A stretch of DNA of 64,000 nt from Periplaneta americana. Taxonomy: Eukaryota > Arthropoda > Insecta > Blattodea > Blattidae. This document shows, one piece after another, positions 12,389 through 22,344 of the stretch. A program made the translations under genes and the position numbers. The notes beneath the pieces were generated by a model, which saw only the letters and a list, made by a program, of their open reading frames with translations, did not search any database and had not been told where the DNA came from. How positions within the stretch are numbered: position 1 is the stretch's first letter; each line of letters opens with the position of its first letter. The stretch covers positions 147,338,204 through 147,402,203 of the forward strand of contig NC_091126.1 of the NCBI RefSeq assembly GCF_040183065.1, read 5' to 3'.

Positions 12389-12572
12389 ATGACGAAATGA
12401 ATCCGAGGTCCAACGCCGAAAGTTACCCAGCGATTCTGCTTCAGTTGGTTGAGGGAAAACCCCGGAAGAAACCCCAACCAGGTAACTTATCCCAATCAGG
12501 ATTTGAACCCGAAACCGCTCGTTTCATGGCCAGACGTGCTAACCGCTACTTCACAATGGTGGACCAATCTGA
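12389..12572 (-). repeat. tRNA-derived SINE, family shared with 33794 and 41015
   Basis: The minus strand starts with a tRNA-like head (A-box region near 12545, B-box GGTTCAAATCC near 12510) followed by a body with a conserved GGGGTTTTCC-type segment. The same body and head occur at 33794-34031 and 41015-41276, also on the minus strand. This copy is the most diverged of the three. The sequence at 12220-12388 may be a further part of its 3' side. Confidence 0.72.
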
Positions 12573-12581
12573 GTCTCTCTC

Positions 12582-12683
<102 letters not shown>

Positions 12684-12694
12684 GCTTGTCAGAC

Positions 12695-12995
12695 GGCCAC
12701 GTAGCTCAGTTGGTAGAGCAGCTGGCTCCAGACTGGAAGGTCCGGGGTTCGATCCCAGATGGTGATAGGATTTTTTCTCGTTGCTAAACTTTCAGAACGA
12801 CCCCGAGGTTCACTTAGCCTCCTATAAAATTGAGTACCTGGCCTTTCCCGGGGGTAAAAGGCGGTCGGAGCGTGGTGCCGACCACACCACCTCATTCTAG
12901 TGCAGAGGTCATGGAAAGCATGGGGCTCTACCTCCATGCCTCCCAAGTGTCTTCATGTCATGTTACGGCGATACCTTTACATTTTACCTTTTATT
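12695..12995 (+). repeat. tRNA-derived SINE
   Basis: The head GTAGCTCAGTTGGTAGAGCA and the B-box GGTTCGATCCC are tRNA-like. The anticodon stem does not pair, so this is not a working tRNA. A body of about 220 bp follows, ending in TTTACC/TTTTACC-rich sequence. A 5'-truncated copy of the same body lies on the minus strand at 17579-17674. Confidence 0.78.
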
Positions 12996-13341
12996 ACGCT
13001 TGTCATTGGCGTAATTTTGTGTAAATTCAACTGGACATTTATTTCGTTGAACATATTAATTCATCTTAATTTGTATATTTCTCCAGTGACGTACGCAAGA
13101 GGGGAATACCGGGTTTAAACCTCCTTTAACTTTTGAACTACTCTTTATTTGGGGAAAATGAAAATTGCGATATGTAAATTTGAATATATATAGTTTTTTT
13201 TATATATTATCATTTTCTATTTCCTAACTTTTCGCCGTCAGAGTAAGATTATGTACGACTAAAATAATAAAGAAAAATATGTGAATTAGTTCTAAGCTAC
13301 ACGGAGAAAGCAGAGCATTCCAATCACACACGTCTTTATAC

Positions 13342-14665
13342 CACAGTCTACTATATACAGTCGCGAAGCTTGAGGTTTTTTTTGCAAATCTCGTGATAAA
13401 GCGCTCCAAGCGGTTAGCAACTAGAAACAATAGACTGCCCATGGTCGACTTTGGACTGTGTCGTATTTCTATCGAGTGGTAGCTCGTTGCGTATTTCACA
13501 TTGATGCTTGTGAAATGTTCGTTATTGGTTGTAATGAAAATGTTAATGGCTAAAATACAATAATTGGAATAATAATATGGGACAAGGAGGAGACGTTTGT
13601 AGTGCTATAAATTGTAGCAACAGTAAGAGAAAGAGGCCAGAGTTATCCTTTTTCCCCATTTCCGAAAGATTCCTGGGTTTCCACAGGAATGCGGAATGCT
13701 GTGCAGAAACAAAACTCTTAATTTTGAAGTTCTTTGTGACTGTTAGAATACATTATATCCTTAAATTTCACAATGAAATGTTTCAGTCTAACCGAAAGGA
13801 CATTAGATACCGGTTAAAGTTCTGTCCCTTAGGCTGGTAAATTTCCAGAGAAATAAAGGTTAGGTCTACTTTTTTTTTTTCAGAGGATATATTTTGAATT
13901 GTAGCTATTAATTTTGTTATTATTTTTATGTGTTATTTTACTAAAGACGTAGAAAAATTAAGTTTGTTTTAATGAAATTTATTGATCACGTTTTATTTTC
14001 AATTTTGGTGGGATTATTATTGCTTAGGCCTATTTTTTTTCAAAGGATATGTTTTTAATTATAGCTGTTAATTTTGTTGTTATTTTTATTTGTTGCTTTA
14101 CTAGAGACGTAGAAAAAGTCTGTTACAATAAAATTTATTGATCACATTTTATTTCCAATTCTGGTGTGATTATTATTGCTTAACCTCATCCCACTTTATT
14201 AACTACGTACGTCTACACTACAAGTACCGGTACGCTGAAGTTACTCCAGTAATTCATATTTCCATTATTATTGTTGTAAAGGGAAATGCAAATTAATATT
14301 TATTGGTTTCATAGTTAATTATCGCTATAATCTTGAATGAGTGAAGCTATTATAGTAAATTTCAGTTCGTTTTGCACAAACAAAAATTATATTACTTATT
14401 TCTTGCAGGTATCTTCGAGTTTATTGTGGAATTTAATATACTTCATTAAAATAATAAATTAACTTCATGCATTTAATATTTCAATAATGGAAGGAAGGTG
14501 TTAATTTTTCAAAAAGAACACGACAACGAAAGTGTAACATATTTTGTCTGCTAGGAGAGAGATCTGCGATGATGAGGCGATAGTAGCGATCCTAGTGGTG
14601 GGCAACTACCCATGTTTGCATTTTTACTACATATTGAGCTTCGCGACTGTATATAGTAGACTGTG
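13342..14665 (+). mobile_element. THAP-family transposon, 1.3-kb deleted copy
   Basis: The ends CACAGTCTACTATATACAG and the inverse ending TAGACTGTG are flanked by the perfect 7-bp duplication TTTATAC (13335-13341, 14666-14672). The core near the right end (GAGGCGATAGTAGCGATCC) also occurs in the 182-188 bp MITEs of the family. One short frame encodes the first half of a THAP zinc finger (see 13577). Most of a transposase gene is missing. THAP plus a 7-8 bp duplication points to the P-element superfamily, but that placement is inference. Confidence 0.85.
13577..13840 (+). pseudogene. THAP-domain N-terminal fragment in the transposon
   Basis: The frame starts MGQGGDVCSAINCSNSK and continues with ELSFFPISER. 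Residues C8 and C13 form the C-x4-C half of a THAP (C2CH) zinc finger, followed by the usual S-F-F-x-F-P-like patch. THAP domains bind DNA in P-element transposases. After about residue 33 the similarity stops, so the frame probably crosses the internal deletion or reads into an intron. The missing C-x2-H half is kept in the copy at 38213-39354. The 87-residue open frame as a whole is not a gene. Confidence 0.72.
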
Positions 14666-14850
14666 TTTATACTTCAAGTGGGAATCCCGTTCATTGTTAA
14701 AAGCAAAAACATGAATTCGTATAACTGAAATAAGAGTACAGTGGACACACATATTTAAAAATAGAAATGAAGAAAAAGGTGATGATGATAATGATACGAA
14801 TATATTTTGCATCTTACCTGCAACACTGCTCAATTAATATGTGAATAATT

Positions 14851-14941
14851 TCAAGGAAAAATTGTTCTGGGGCCGAGTATCGATCCCGGGATCCTTCGCT
14901 TAGCGCATGAATGTTCTCCCGACTGAGCTACCCCAGGAACT
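14851..14941 (-). repeat. tRNA-derived SINE head, family B copy 1
   Basis: The minus strand reads CCTGGGGTAGCTCAGTCGGG with a B-box-like GGGATCGATAC. The anticodon arm does not pair properly. Sequence downstream of the head (CCCCAGAACAATTTTT) is shared with the copy at 16430-16520, so this is a SINE rather than a tRNA gene. Confidence 0.7.
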
Positions 14942-15086
14942 ATACACGACACCGTCACAATTTTTCCCTTATATCCACACAACTCAAATGGGCTGACAAG
15001 ACGCCAGAACCCAACTTTGAGTGCACACAAATACTGTGTGACTTAAATTGTGGCTTTCTGTTAACATACCTCCAGTAACGAATATA

Positions 15087-16375
15087 CAGGGTGGATCGCT
15101 CGAATGTACCTAATTTCAATTGTATGTGACAGGTGAACGGTTGAAGATAGAAACCTACAGTAACGTTTATATGAAAGGAAAACTCAACAAGTTTCGATAT
15201 GCACATCACCATATCTCTACGTGAGCTCCAGCTGTCACTGTGACGATATCGAGGCGATGAACGATTTCTTGCCAAGCACATTGGAGCATATCTTCTGGAA
15301 TGCTCTCAATAGCCTCTATGATGCGCTCCCGAAGGTCTCTGACTGGAGTGGCGTATACTTTATCTTTGACGTAGCCCCAGAGAAAGAACTCGAGCGGTGT
15401 TAAATCCGGAGATCTCGGGGGCCAAGCGATCGATCCTCCCCTACCAATCCAACGGCCAGGGAACATGTTGTCTAAAGTCGTACGAACGTCATTGAACCAG
15501 TGTGGAGGAGCGCTATCTTGCTGGAAAAGGATGTTAGGCTGCAGGTCTTCAATTTGTGGAAAGAAGAACTGCTCCAACATATCAAGATATGTGATACCAC
15601 ACACAGTTTTCTCGGCGAAGAAAAACGGTCTAATCACCTGCTGCTGTGAAAAACCGCACCACACATTTAACTTGGGACTATCACGAACGTGCTCTTGTAT
15701 AGCGTGAGGATTTTGCGATCCCCAGATCCGCACATTATACTGGTTTACTTTATCTGACACATGGAACGTGGCTTCGTCCGAGAAGAAAATCTTGGACATA
15801 AAATCAGGATCAGCGCCGAGATGGTCTAGCATCGTATTGGCAAATTCCACTCGTTTGGACTTGTCATCCGGCTCCAGACGTTGCATTAACTGCACTTTGT
15901 ATGCGTACAGTTTGAGACGTTTGTGGACAATTCGTTGCTATGTTGATTTTGGTACTTGAATTTCCAGCGAAGCTCTTCTTAATGACTTCCGCGGGCTTCG
16001 CTCATACGCTGCTTGAACATTTGCAACCATTTCGTCGGATGTTCTACGACCACCACCTTGCTTTTTCAACACCGATCCTGTAGCTAAAAATGTATCGTAC
16101 CACTTCTTAATGCTTTTAGCAGTTAGAGCATCATGGTTAAACACTCGCTATCTACTCCCTTTGAACCCGCATACCACAACATAGTTTGCACTTTCATCTA
16201 CGGTGTCGTCATTTTGACAATCGATACAATCTACGAAAACAAACCGTGTCTGCGCACCATCTACCGACAGGATTCGAAACTTGAGTTTTTCTTTCATATA
16301 CACGTTGCCGTAATGTTCTATATTCAACCGTTCACCATACAATTAAAATTAGGTACATTCAAGCAGGCCACTCTG
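15087..16375 (-). mobile_element. Mariner-like DNA transposon, nearly complete
   Basis: It is flanked by TA on each side, with terminal inverted repeats of at least 40 bp (CAGGGTGGATCGCTC... and CAGAGTGGCCTGCTT...) that stay similar for about 120 bp inward. The transposase lies on the minus strand and is broken (next entry). The length, 1.29 kb, is normal for an autonomous mariner. It is flanked on both sides by SINE copies of one family. Confidence 0.9.
15206..16144 (-). pseudogene. Mariner-like transposase, broken
   Basis: The transposase would cut and paste the element through a DDE/D catalytic core. The upstream part (16144-15938) reads SIKKWYDTFLATGSVLKKQG, a helix-turn-helix region, and ends in one in-frame TAG. 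The long frame 15895-15206 (229 residues) carries FSDEATFHVSD with the first Asp, FQQDSAPPHW with the second, and PPRSPDLTPLEFFLWG with the third acidic residue. About 41 residues lie between the second Asp and that Glu, a spacing near the DD41D (rosa-like) group, where Asp would be expected. Sequence before residue 1 of the upstream part is also frame-shifted. Only a couple of breaks are visible, so the copy is fairly young. Confidence 0.85.
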
Positions 16376-16423
16376 TATTATGCAAATCTGGCTTTCAGGT
16401 ATAAGCTCCCTGTAAAGCAGGTT

Positions 16424-16530
16424 TGAATAATTTCAAAGAAAAATTGTTCTGGGGCCAGGTATCGATCCCAGGGCCCTTTGCTTAGCACACGAATGCTCTC
16501 CCGACTGAGCTACCCCATAGTTCCTGGGTC
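16424..16530 (-). repeat. tRNA-derived SINE head, family B copy 2
   Basis: It is the same tRNA-like unit as at 14851-14941 in the same orientation, with GGGGTAGCTCAGTCGGGAG and GGGATCGATACC. Both copies share the post-head sequence running toward lower coordinates. They stand just outside the two ends of the mariner-like element. Confidence 0.7.
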
Positions 16531-16534
16531 GCTT

Positions 16535-16925
16535 TGAGTTTTATAATGGTCTTGAATTCAAAACGAGGTTTCCTTTTCGCAAAAGGACGGTTTTGGAATT
16601 AATACTTCCGAAAGTGTAAAGAACTCTAGCAAAATCGAGATAGCGAGTTTTGCCAGTTCTTCTAGTATTACCGGCACTACTGCTTGTTTGATTGAGATTT
16701 TATGTACAGAAAACTTTGAAATAAGTTTAATGTTCTTAAAATATAGCCATAGCTGTAGTCTGTAATACACTGTATGCGTATGAGTTATTCAATATATCGG
16801 TGAGGTTAGGTTTCTTTAATATGCATGAAATTTGAGTATTAGTAAGATTAAAATTCCCTTATCCAGTCAATTTAAATTAAATTATTATGCATTAATAAAA
16901 TGAATGGAAAACAAAGCCTTCTTGC
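16535..16925. other. Unassigned AT-rich stretch
   Basis: A minus-strand frame at 16558-16770 has no recognisable domain. Nothing else was seen. Confidence 0.4.
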
Positions 16926-17398
16926 TGTCATACTTACTTACAAATGGCTTTCAGTGAACACAGAGGTTCATTACCGCCCTCACATAAGCCCGCCATCAGT
17001 CCATATCCTGAGCAAGATTAATCCAGTCTCTACCATCATATCCCAACTCCCTCAAATACATTTTAATATTATCCTTCCATCTATGTCTCGGCCTCTCCAA
17101 AGGTCTTTTTACCTCAGGTCTTCCAACTAACACTTCGTACACATTTCTAGATTCACCCATACGTGCTACATGCCCTGCCCATCTCTTTTATGAATAAAGA
17201 ATCCTGTTCCTAATTGGTGATTCTTATTTCCTTACCCATAGTATAAGTAATCTCCTATTGGTGATAGGCCATTCTCATCTAACCTAATCTCCTGTACTCC
17301 CACAAAGTCTATTCTATATATAGCTAGTTCTTTTGCTACTAATGTTACCCCTTCTGTTCTACTAAGACTCGTGACATTTCAAGTACCAAATCTCATAC

Positions 17399-17400
<2 letters not shown>

Positions 17401-17438
<38 letters not shown>

Positions 17439-17840
17439 TATTGCCAGAACAAAGATACATATTGATATTTTTTAATATAAGAACTCTCTAGCACCCCCAG
17501 AAAAAGTTACATACTCGTGCTCAAGAGGCATTCCACATAAGTTAATGTTAAGACATTTTATTGAATAACAGAGTAAAAGGTAAAAAGGTAAAGTTAGCCC
17601 CGTAACATGCCATGAAGGCACTTGGGGGGCATAGAGGTAGAGCCCCATGCTTTCCATGACCTCGGCACTAGAATGAGTAAAAAGTAATAGAAGAAAAAAC
17701 ACATATCACAATAACTGAACTTTAAAATTTCTCTGTTAACAGCAATTTTTTAATAGATTTTTTGAAATAAGGAGCATTAGTAAATTGTATGTTTGGGAAT
17801 TTATCTATTATCATGTTATAAAGCCTTGGACATAATCTTA
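17401..17840 (-). mobile_element. 5'-truncated LINE 3' end nested in an RTE
   Basis: The minus strand reads CPRLYNMIIDKFPNI followed by YFKKSIKKLLL, a typical last-residues segment of CR1/Jockey-like reverse transcriptases. It continues into a 3' UTR that ends in (TTA)n at 17399-17434. The insertion splits the endonuclease region of the host RTE copy. Only a short target duplication such as CATA can be argued. Confidence 0.65.
17579..17674 (-). repeat. 5'-truncated SINE fragment
   Basis: This is the inverted 3' body of the SINE at 12695-12995, including GGTAGAGCCCCATGC and the TTTACC-rich tail. It is flanked by GAGTAAAA duplications at 17571-17578 and 17675-17682, so it is a true insertion within the LINE fragment. 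Confidence 0.75.
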
Positions 17841-18159
17841 TTCTTATGCTGTAGTCGCGCCGAAGAATCAATCCCATTTCGAGGCTTGTGCTGGGATTCC
17901 GTAACCAGCTCATTTTTACTGTGATGGGTTGTTAGCCCTTCGCCCAACCCCCAAGCTGGAGGACCACCCCTTATCAGCTGTCCACGACTGCTTATTCGAT
18001 ATATTCGCAGCTATCCTTCCCGGTGGTTCAGAGTTTCAAACGAGTGTAGAGCTCACCGATCATGCAACCACAGCAGCTAATTAAGTTTTCTGTCATAATG
18101 AAAGTAAATAAATTGTCAAATGTAAGGAGTTATGAAAATATCAGCTTGACACTTTAAAA

Positions 18160-18733
18160 TGTTTAGGTACAATAGAGCCAACAAAAGGACGAGAATTAAT
18201 GTAGTGGAGAGAATGTTTGAGGTATGTTTTTGTTGTTGTTTTCTAATGCCAGGCATTTGACAATAAAGTCATTTGACCTCTTGCACTCCAATATTTTTCA
18301 AAGATATTGTCATGGTCAGCTACTGAAGCACAGATTTTGAAGTGTTCCGAATCCATTTCTTGATTATAATTGCACAATAGGCAGTTAGGGGACTGATATA
18401 TTCCAATTCTATGCAGGTGCTTGGGACAAACAGTCATGGACTGTTGCCAATCTAAATGCAGCTACAGACGATTTGCGTGGTAAATCGGAAATTAACTGAT
18501 GTTTGAGGTATGGAAGGTGAGTTTTTCTTATGTCTCGGTTGGTTTAAGAAGCAAACTCGAGAACGTCCCAAATATAATTGTTGACTGTGCAGTGCTTCAC
18601 AATTTGAGTTCGGAGAGAAATAACAACTTACCAGAAGATGATCCAGATGTAAAGACTCTTTCATATGAACCTGTGACTGTTGCATCACCTGTACAGCAAC
18701 CTTCAGTTTGGCTTTCAGGGAGAACTAATTAAC
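18160..18733 (+). pseudogene. PIF/Harbinger transposase C-terminal remnant
   Basis: Two plus-strand pieces flank an insertion. 18165-18226 reads YNRANKRTRINVVERMFEV. 18499-18732 reads LRSKLENVPNIIVDCAVLHN followed by an acidic tail with NNLPEDDPDVK. The RTRxxVExxFGxWK and IIxxCAVLHN motifs are the C-terminal signature of HARBI1-type DDE transposases. The catalytic N-terminal part was not found. A 272-bp LINE piece interrupts it with a 14-bp target duplication. Confidence 0.78.
18227..18498 (-). mobile_element. 5'-truncated LINE fragment inserted in Harbinger
   Basis: The minus strand reads HLHRIGIYQSPNCLLCNYNQ and SEHFKICASVADHDNIFEKY, a CxxC...H..C zinc-knuckle tail of Jockey/R1-like LINEs, and ends in a T-rich (A-rich on the minus strand) tail at 18227. 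The perfect 14-bp duplication ATGTTTGAGGTATG lies at 18213-18226 and 18499-18512. Length and truncation are typical of an abortive LINE insertion. Confidence 0.82.
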
Positions 18734-18762
18734 AGAGTGTTTAGGAGGCATGATGATAAAAT

Positions 18763-18945
18763 CACAGTCTACTATATACAGTCACGAAGCTTGAGTTTTG
18801 AGGGTGCTAGAAACAATAGACTGTGACGGTACTATTTTGCATTGCCTGTAATGAGGCGATATTAGCGATCCTAGTGGTGAGCAACTATGTAATGTTTGCA
18901 TATTTACTACGTACTGAGCTTCGCGACTGTATATACTAGACTGTG
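18763..18945. mobile_element. Short non-autonomous THAP-family MITE
   Basis: The ends are CACAGTCTACTATATACAG and the inverse TAGACTGTG, with the 7-bp duplication ATAAAAT at 18756-18762 and 18946-18952. It is 183 bp, with the core GCGATATTAGCGATCCTAG shared with other copies. Confidence 0.87.
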
Positions 18946-19494
18946 ATAAAATGTAAATAAATTTCACCATTAGTTTTCATGTATTTCACCGAAGTTAAAT
19001 TAATATTTATTCATTTACGTGATTTACCTAAACATTTAAAATTGAGACAATTTATAATTCAACAACAAATACTATGAAGTTTTAAACAATAACCGATTGA
19101 AGTATCTGATAACTAAAATAGTCCCATTTTCATTATAGACAAGTGGTATTTGTTTCTTAGCTTCCGATTCCAGTTGCATTATTGACTTGTGAAAAATAAT
19201 AATAATTACTCTAACTACCTGACCCATTTTAAACATGTGCGGCATTGCCACATCTAAATTTTCTCCATCGTGTCTAAACATAGAAAAAATATTATAATTG
19301 TTGCTACCATTAATTAAGATCTGGCAACAACGAGGCACTCCCAGTGAAGTGACAAAGAGCTAAATGGCAGTTAAAGCACGTGTCATTTCTATTTCAATGA
19401 CTTGAATAACAATATTGACGCGATAACGAAAATCTTTTACATGCCACTTGTCCATAATGAAATATAGTAGTCTCTACTATAATTATGCTTCGTT

Positions 19495-19690
19495 ATGTTA
19501 ACAAATGTCCAACCTTTGACCTTTTATATTTTCTTGCTAGCTCAATATCAATAAGTTGTCCACGCAACACAATTTCCTTAGCTTCTACTTCTAATTTTGT
19601 CTTCTTTCTTTTTAACTGAAATAATGAATTACTCTGTTCCTTCAAAACTACATTCCTGTGCTTTCTTGTGTGAATTCAATGGCCACATTT
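19495..19690 (-). pseudogene. Possible accessory-protein remnant of the Harbinger
   Basis: The minus strand holds an open piece reading LKEQSNSLFQLKRKKTKLEV followed by IELARKYKRSKVGHLLT and a stop. It is a highly charged, coiled-coil-like tail. Harbinger elements carry a second Myb/SANT-type gene in opposite orientation to the transposase, and the position and orientation relative to 18160-18733 fit. The match is only by character, so this is a guess. Confidence 0.3.
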
Positions 19691-19756
19691 TAAAGCTTCA
19701 ATGCTGATATAAAATCAATGGAATATAATAAATGAAATGAAAAACAAAATACTGTA

Positions 19757-20060
19757 CTTAGAATGCGTAATGGAACTGCTATGTCAGTATCACTGAAGAT
19801 ACAGTATTTATATCATGCTATATTAAGTCTTCAGTACGGTACCGGTACCTGAGACATTCATAGAATGTGAGAACATGTAGCACAGATATTTAAAATGTGT
19901 GATGAAACTGGTACGTTAGTGTTATTAAGAATTTTATTTTTTGCCTTTTTATTATTAAGTCCTCAGTACCTGAGAAATGGAGAAAATGTGAGATGTAGCA
20001 CAGGTTCTTAGAATGTATAATGGGACTGTTATGTTGGTGTTATTAAAGATTTTAAAAACA
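19757..20060. repeat. Diverged tandem repeat of about 120 bp
   Basis: A unit with TTAAGTCYTCAGTACC..., ...ATGTAGCACAG... and ...AATGTRTRATGRRACTG... occurs about twice, with part of a third copy before it (near 19757, 19880 and 20005). Divergence is considerable. No element was recognised. Confidence 0.55.
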
Positions 20061-20313
20061 AACATGTTCATTGTCTTGCTATACTGAAAACATAAAGTGG
20101 AATGCCAGTTAATCCATGGCGAATCATTGGCCTCATCTTGCCAAATTATCTCACTATCACCAAATCCATCGACACCAAACAGGGGCATCATTTCAGTTTT
20201 TAAGGGGGAAGAGTTACAAGATTTTTATTGGAGGATCTTATAGGGTATATCGTGTGGTGTACTCCCTCCCTATTTCCTCTAAAATGAACAATTTTCCATA
20301 CCATAAACTGGTG

Positions 20314-21248
20314 TAAAGCCTACATACAGTTACAATACCTCACCCTCTTGCTAACCCTCTCTCTCAAACAGCATTCCTCACTCGGCCGTAATAAAATTCT
20401 GGAAATTTTTGTTGGGCAGTTTGTTGTCCTTTTGTGTATTGAAGTGTATGTGAATATTATTACAATGAGTGTTAAACGAAAAGCCCTTTCTGTAACTGCT
20501 TTAACCACCCAGCCATTCTCCAAGTGTTCTCCAAGTCCTCATGTTTACCACACTTCAGTTTCTGCGATTACATCCTCCCGACGTCGCAGCTGTAGTAATT
20601 GAGTCGCGATTTTTTATTATAGTTCTTATTGTCGATGATGGGATTCCTAATGAATCAGAGAGTTGTTTCTGAATAAGAGTACTGTTCTCGTCGTACTTTC
20701 ATAAGATTTCCAATTTTTCCGACACAGAAAGGGCTTTTCGTTTAACACTCATTGTAATCATATTCACAGACACTTCAATATACAAAAGGACAACAAACTG
20801 CCCAGCAAAAATTTCCAGAATTTTATTACAGCTGAGTGAGGAATGTTGTTTGAGAGAGAGGATTAGCAAGAGGGTGAGGTATTGTAACTGTATGTAGGCT
20901 TTAACCACGCAGATAAGGAGTCGAATAAGAGAGCATAACAAGAGGGTGGGGTATACTAAGTTATGAAGTATGAAGGTTTAAATGCGCAGGTAAAGGGTCG
21001 AATACCAATACTTTTCAGGTTAATGGCACCAGTGAGTTCAATGACCAAGATGTTTCATTGCTGTTAAGTATATTGCTGAAAATTACATCGAATATATTCC
21101 ACAAAATCAGCATATTATGAGGGACTTGAGCGCAACAAACGGGGTATTTTATAAAGGCGTTATATATGAAATGTGCAGGGACTGGACAAAAAAGCGTATT
21201 ACATGGAATAGCGTAATAAGCGGGCGCATCTTATCGAGGTTTTACTGT
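20314..21248 (-). mobile_element. Tigger/pogo-like transposon fragment with inverted arms
   Basis: On the minus strand 20752-20575 reads MSVKRKALSVSEKLEIL, an in-frame TGA, then QLSDSLGIPSSTIRTIIKNR. This is the N-terminal CENP-B-type helix-turn-helix of Tigger/pogo transposases. At 21225-21248 lies ACAGTAAAACCTCGATAAG on the minus strand, a Tigger-type terminus. The 180-bp arm 20314-20493 is an inverted near-copy of 20724-20903 and includes the first codons of the gene, so the fragment has been inverted-duplicated. The DDE core is missing. Confidence 0.68.
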
Positions 21249-21336
21249 ACAATGTAGATTCAAAGGATAGAGAGAGAAAAGTCAAAGTACTTCAATGTAT
21301 GAATGAGAAAACATCATTACAAAAGAAATGAAATCG

Positions 21337-21338
<2 letters not shown>

Positions 21339-21378
<40 letters not shown>
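21339..21378. repeat. (TA)n microsatellite
   Basis: About 20 uninterrupted TA units. Confidence 0.95.
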
Positions 21379-21381
<3 letters not shown>

Positions 21382-21584
21382 TAACAATATTAAGGGTATA
21401 AGTATAGATCTTCATATTCCTCCTCGTTCCTATGTTAATACATATCGTACCGCATTCATCTCTGGTTATAAGTGATGCAAATTACCAAATTGTGGATGAG
21501 TCTCATGCAAAAAGAAGAGTTACTGGTAAAATTATCACAAAAATGAATAAAGCATTAGAAGATTTTATCCCTATGTTGTAAAGA

Positions 21585-22340
21585 AAATGTTAACGACTCT
21601 AAACCCAGTGAAATCCTCCTACCAGATATTTACCCTAAGACACAACCCACCACAAATCCAAATACTATTAAATAAAACACCTATCCAACCAACAAAGCAG
21701 TCGACCACCTGTTATTCCAGTGCCCACTACAAGAACGCAAGAGATACCGGCTAGAAACCCACCTTAGCATGTGCGATACAACTTTCTCACCACCAATTAC
21801 AAAAGTTCTTCTGAAGCAATGTTGCATAAAGGAATTTCACATATTTATTACAGGTGTATTTAAGACCTTGTAGAAATAACAGTATTTAGTAACAGTGTCC
21901 TATTTATTCTTTTGCAGCCAAATTTGTAACTTTTAAAAGCATGGTTATCATGTTGAAGTGTATGTGTTGTAAAGGATGCTTGATTTGTTGTGTATGTGAG
22001 TCATAGTTATGGGATGCTTGATTGTGTTTGTGTGACTACTGTGTATTAATTTATGATGTATGTTAGGGAAAGTTGCTTAATTATGTTATAGAGTACTGCT
22101 ATAAGAAATGTTTTGTTTATGTGTTGTAACTGTTTTCTGTATGTCTCAATTGATGACTGATGTTTGATTTGCAATCGCAATGTTTAAAATACGGAATGTT
22201 TAGGTCTTATTTCCATTGTATAAGCTAATTTATTTTCTTTTCAATTTGTTTTATGATTAGGCCTATTTTTTGTGTAAAACTATAGCCCTAGCATACATAT
22301 GTAAAATAGGGCTACCCCCCATTGGAGATACAATAATAAT
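21585..22340 (+). mobile_element. 5'-truncated LINE 3' end
   Basis: The plus strand near 21690-21870 reads DHLLFQCPLQERKRYRLE-like sequence and then LSMCDTTFSPPITKVLLKQC. This is the C-terminal H..C zinc-knuckle tail of Jockey-like LINEs, ending in a stop near 21870. A 3' UTR of about 460 bp runs to (AAT)n at 22333-22345. No reverse transcriptase remains. The start of the fragment is approximate. Confidence 0.6.
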
Positions 22341-22344
22341 AATA

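Larger units (their letters stand above)
16931..18070 (-). mobile_element. RTE LINE, internally deleted and twice invaded
   Basis: Three blocks match the full-length RTE at 56689-59902 on the minus strand. 18060-17840 matches its 5' region (about 56780-56950). 17400-17200 matches the start of the endonuclease (about 56960-57080). 17190-16931 matches the 3' end with the (TTAC)n-like tail. The middle of the element, including nearly all of the reverse transcriptase, is deleted between the last two blocks. Between the first two blocks sits another LINE 3' end (17401-17840), which itself holds a SINE fragment. Confidence 0.8.

Noticed and set aside
12695-12768. tRNA gene
   Set aside because: The A- and B-boxes are present, but the anticodon stem does not pair and a SINE body follows, with a second copy at 17579.
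13085-13125. hAT left end (CAGTGACGTACGC near 13085)
   Set aside because: The word resembles a common transposon terminus, but no matching right end or duplication was found nearby.
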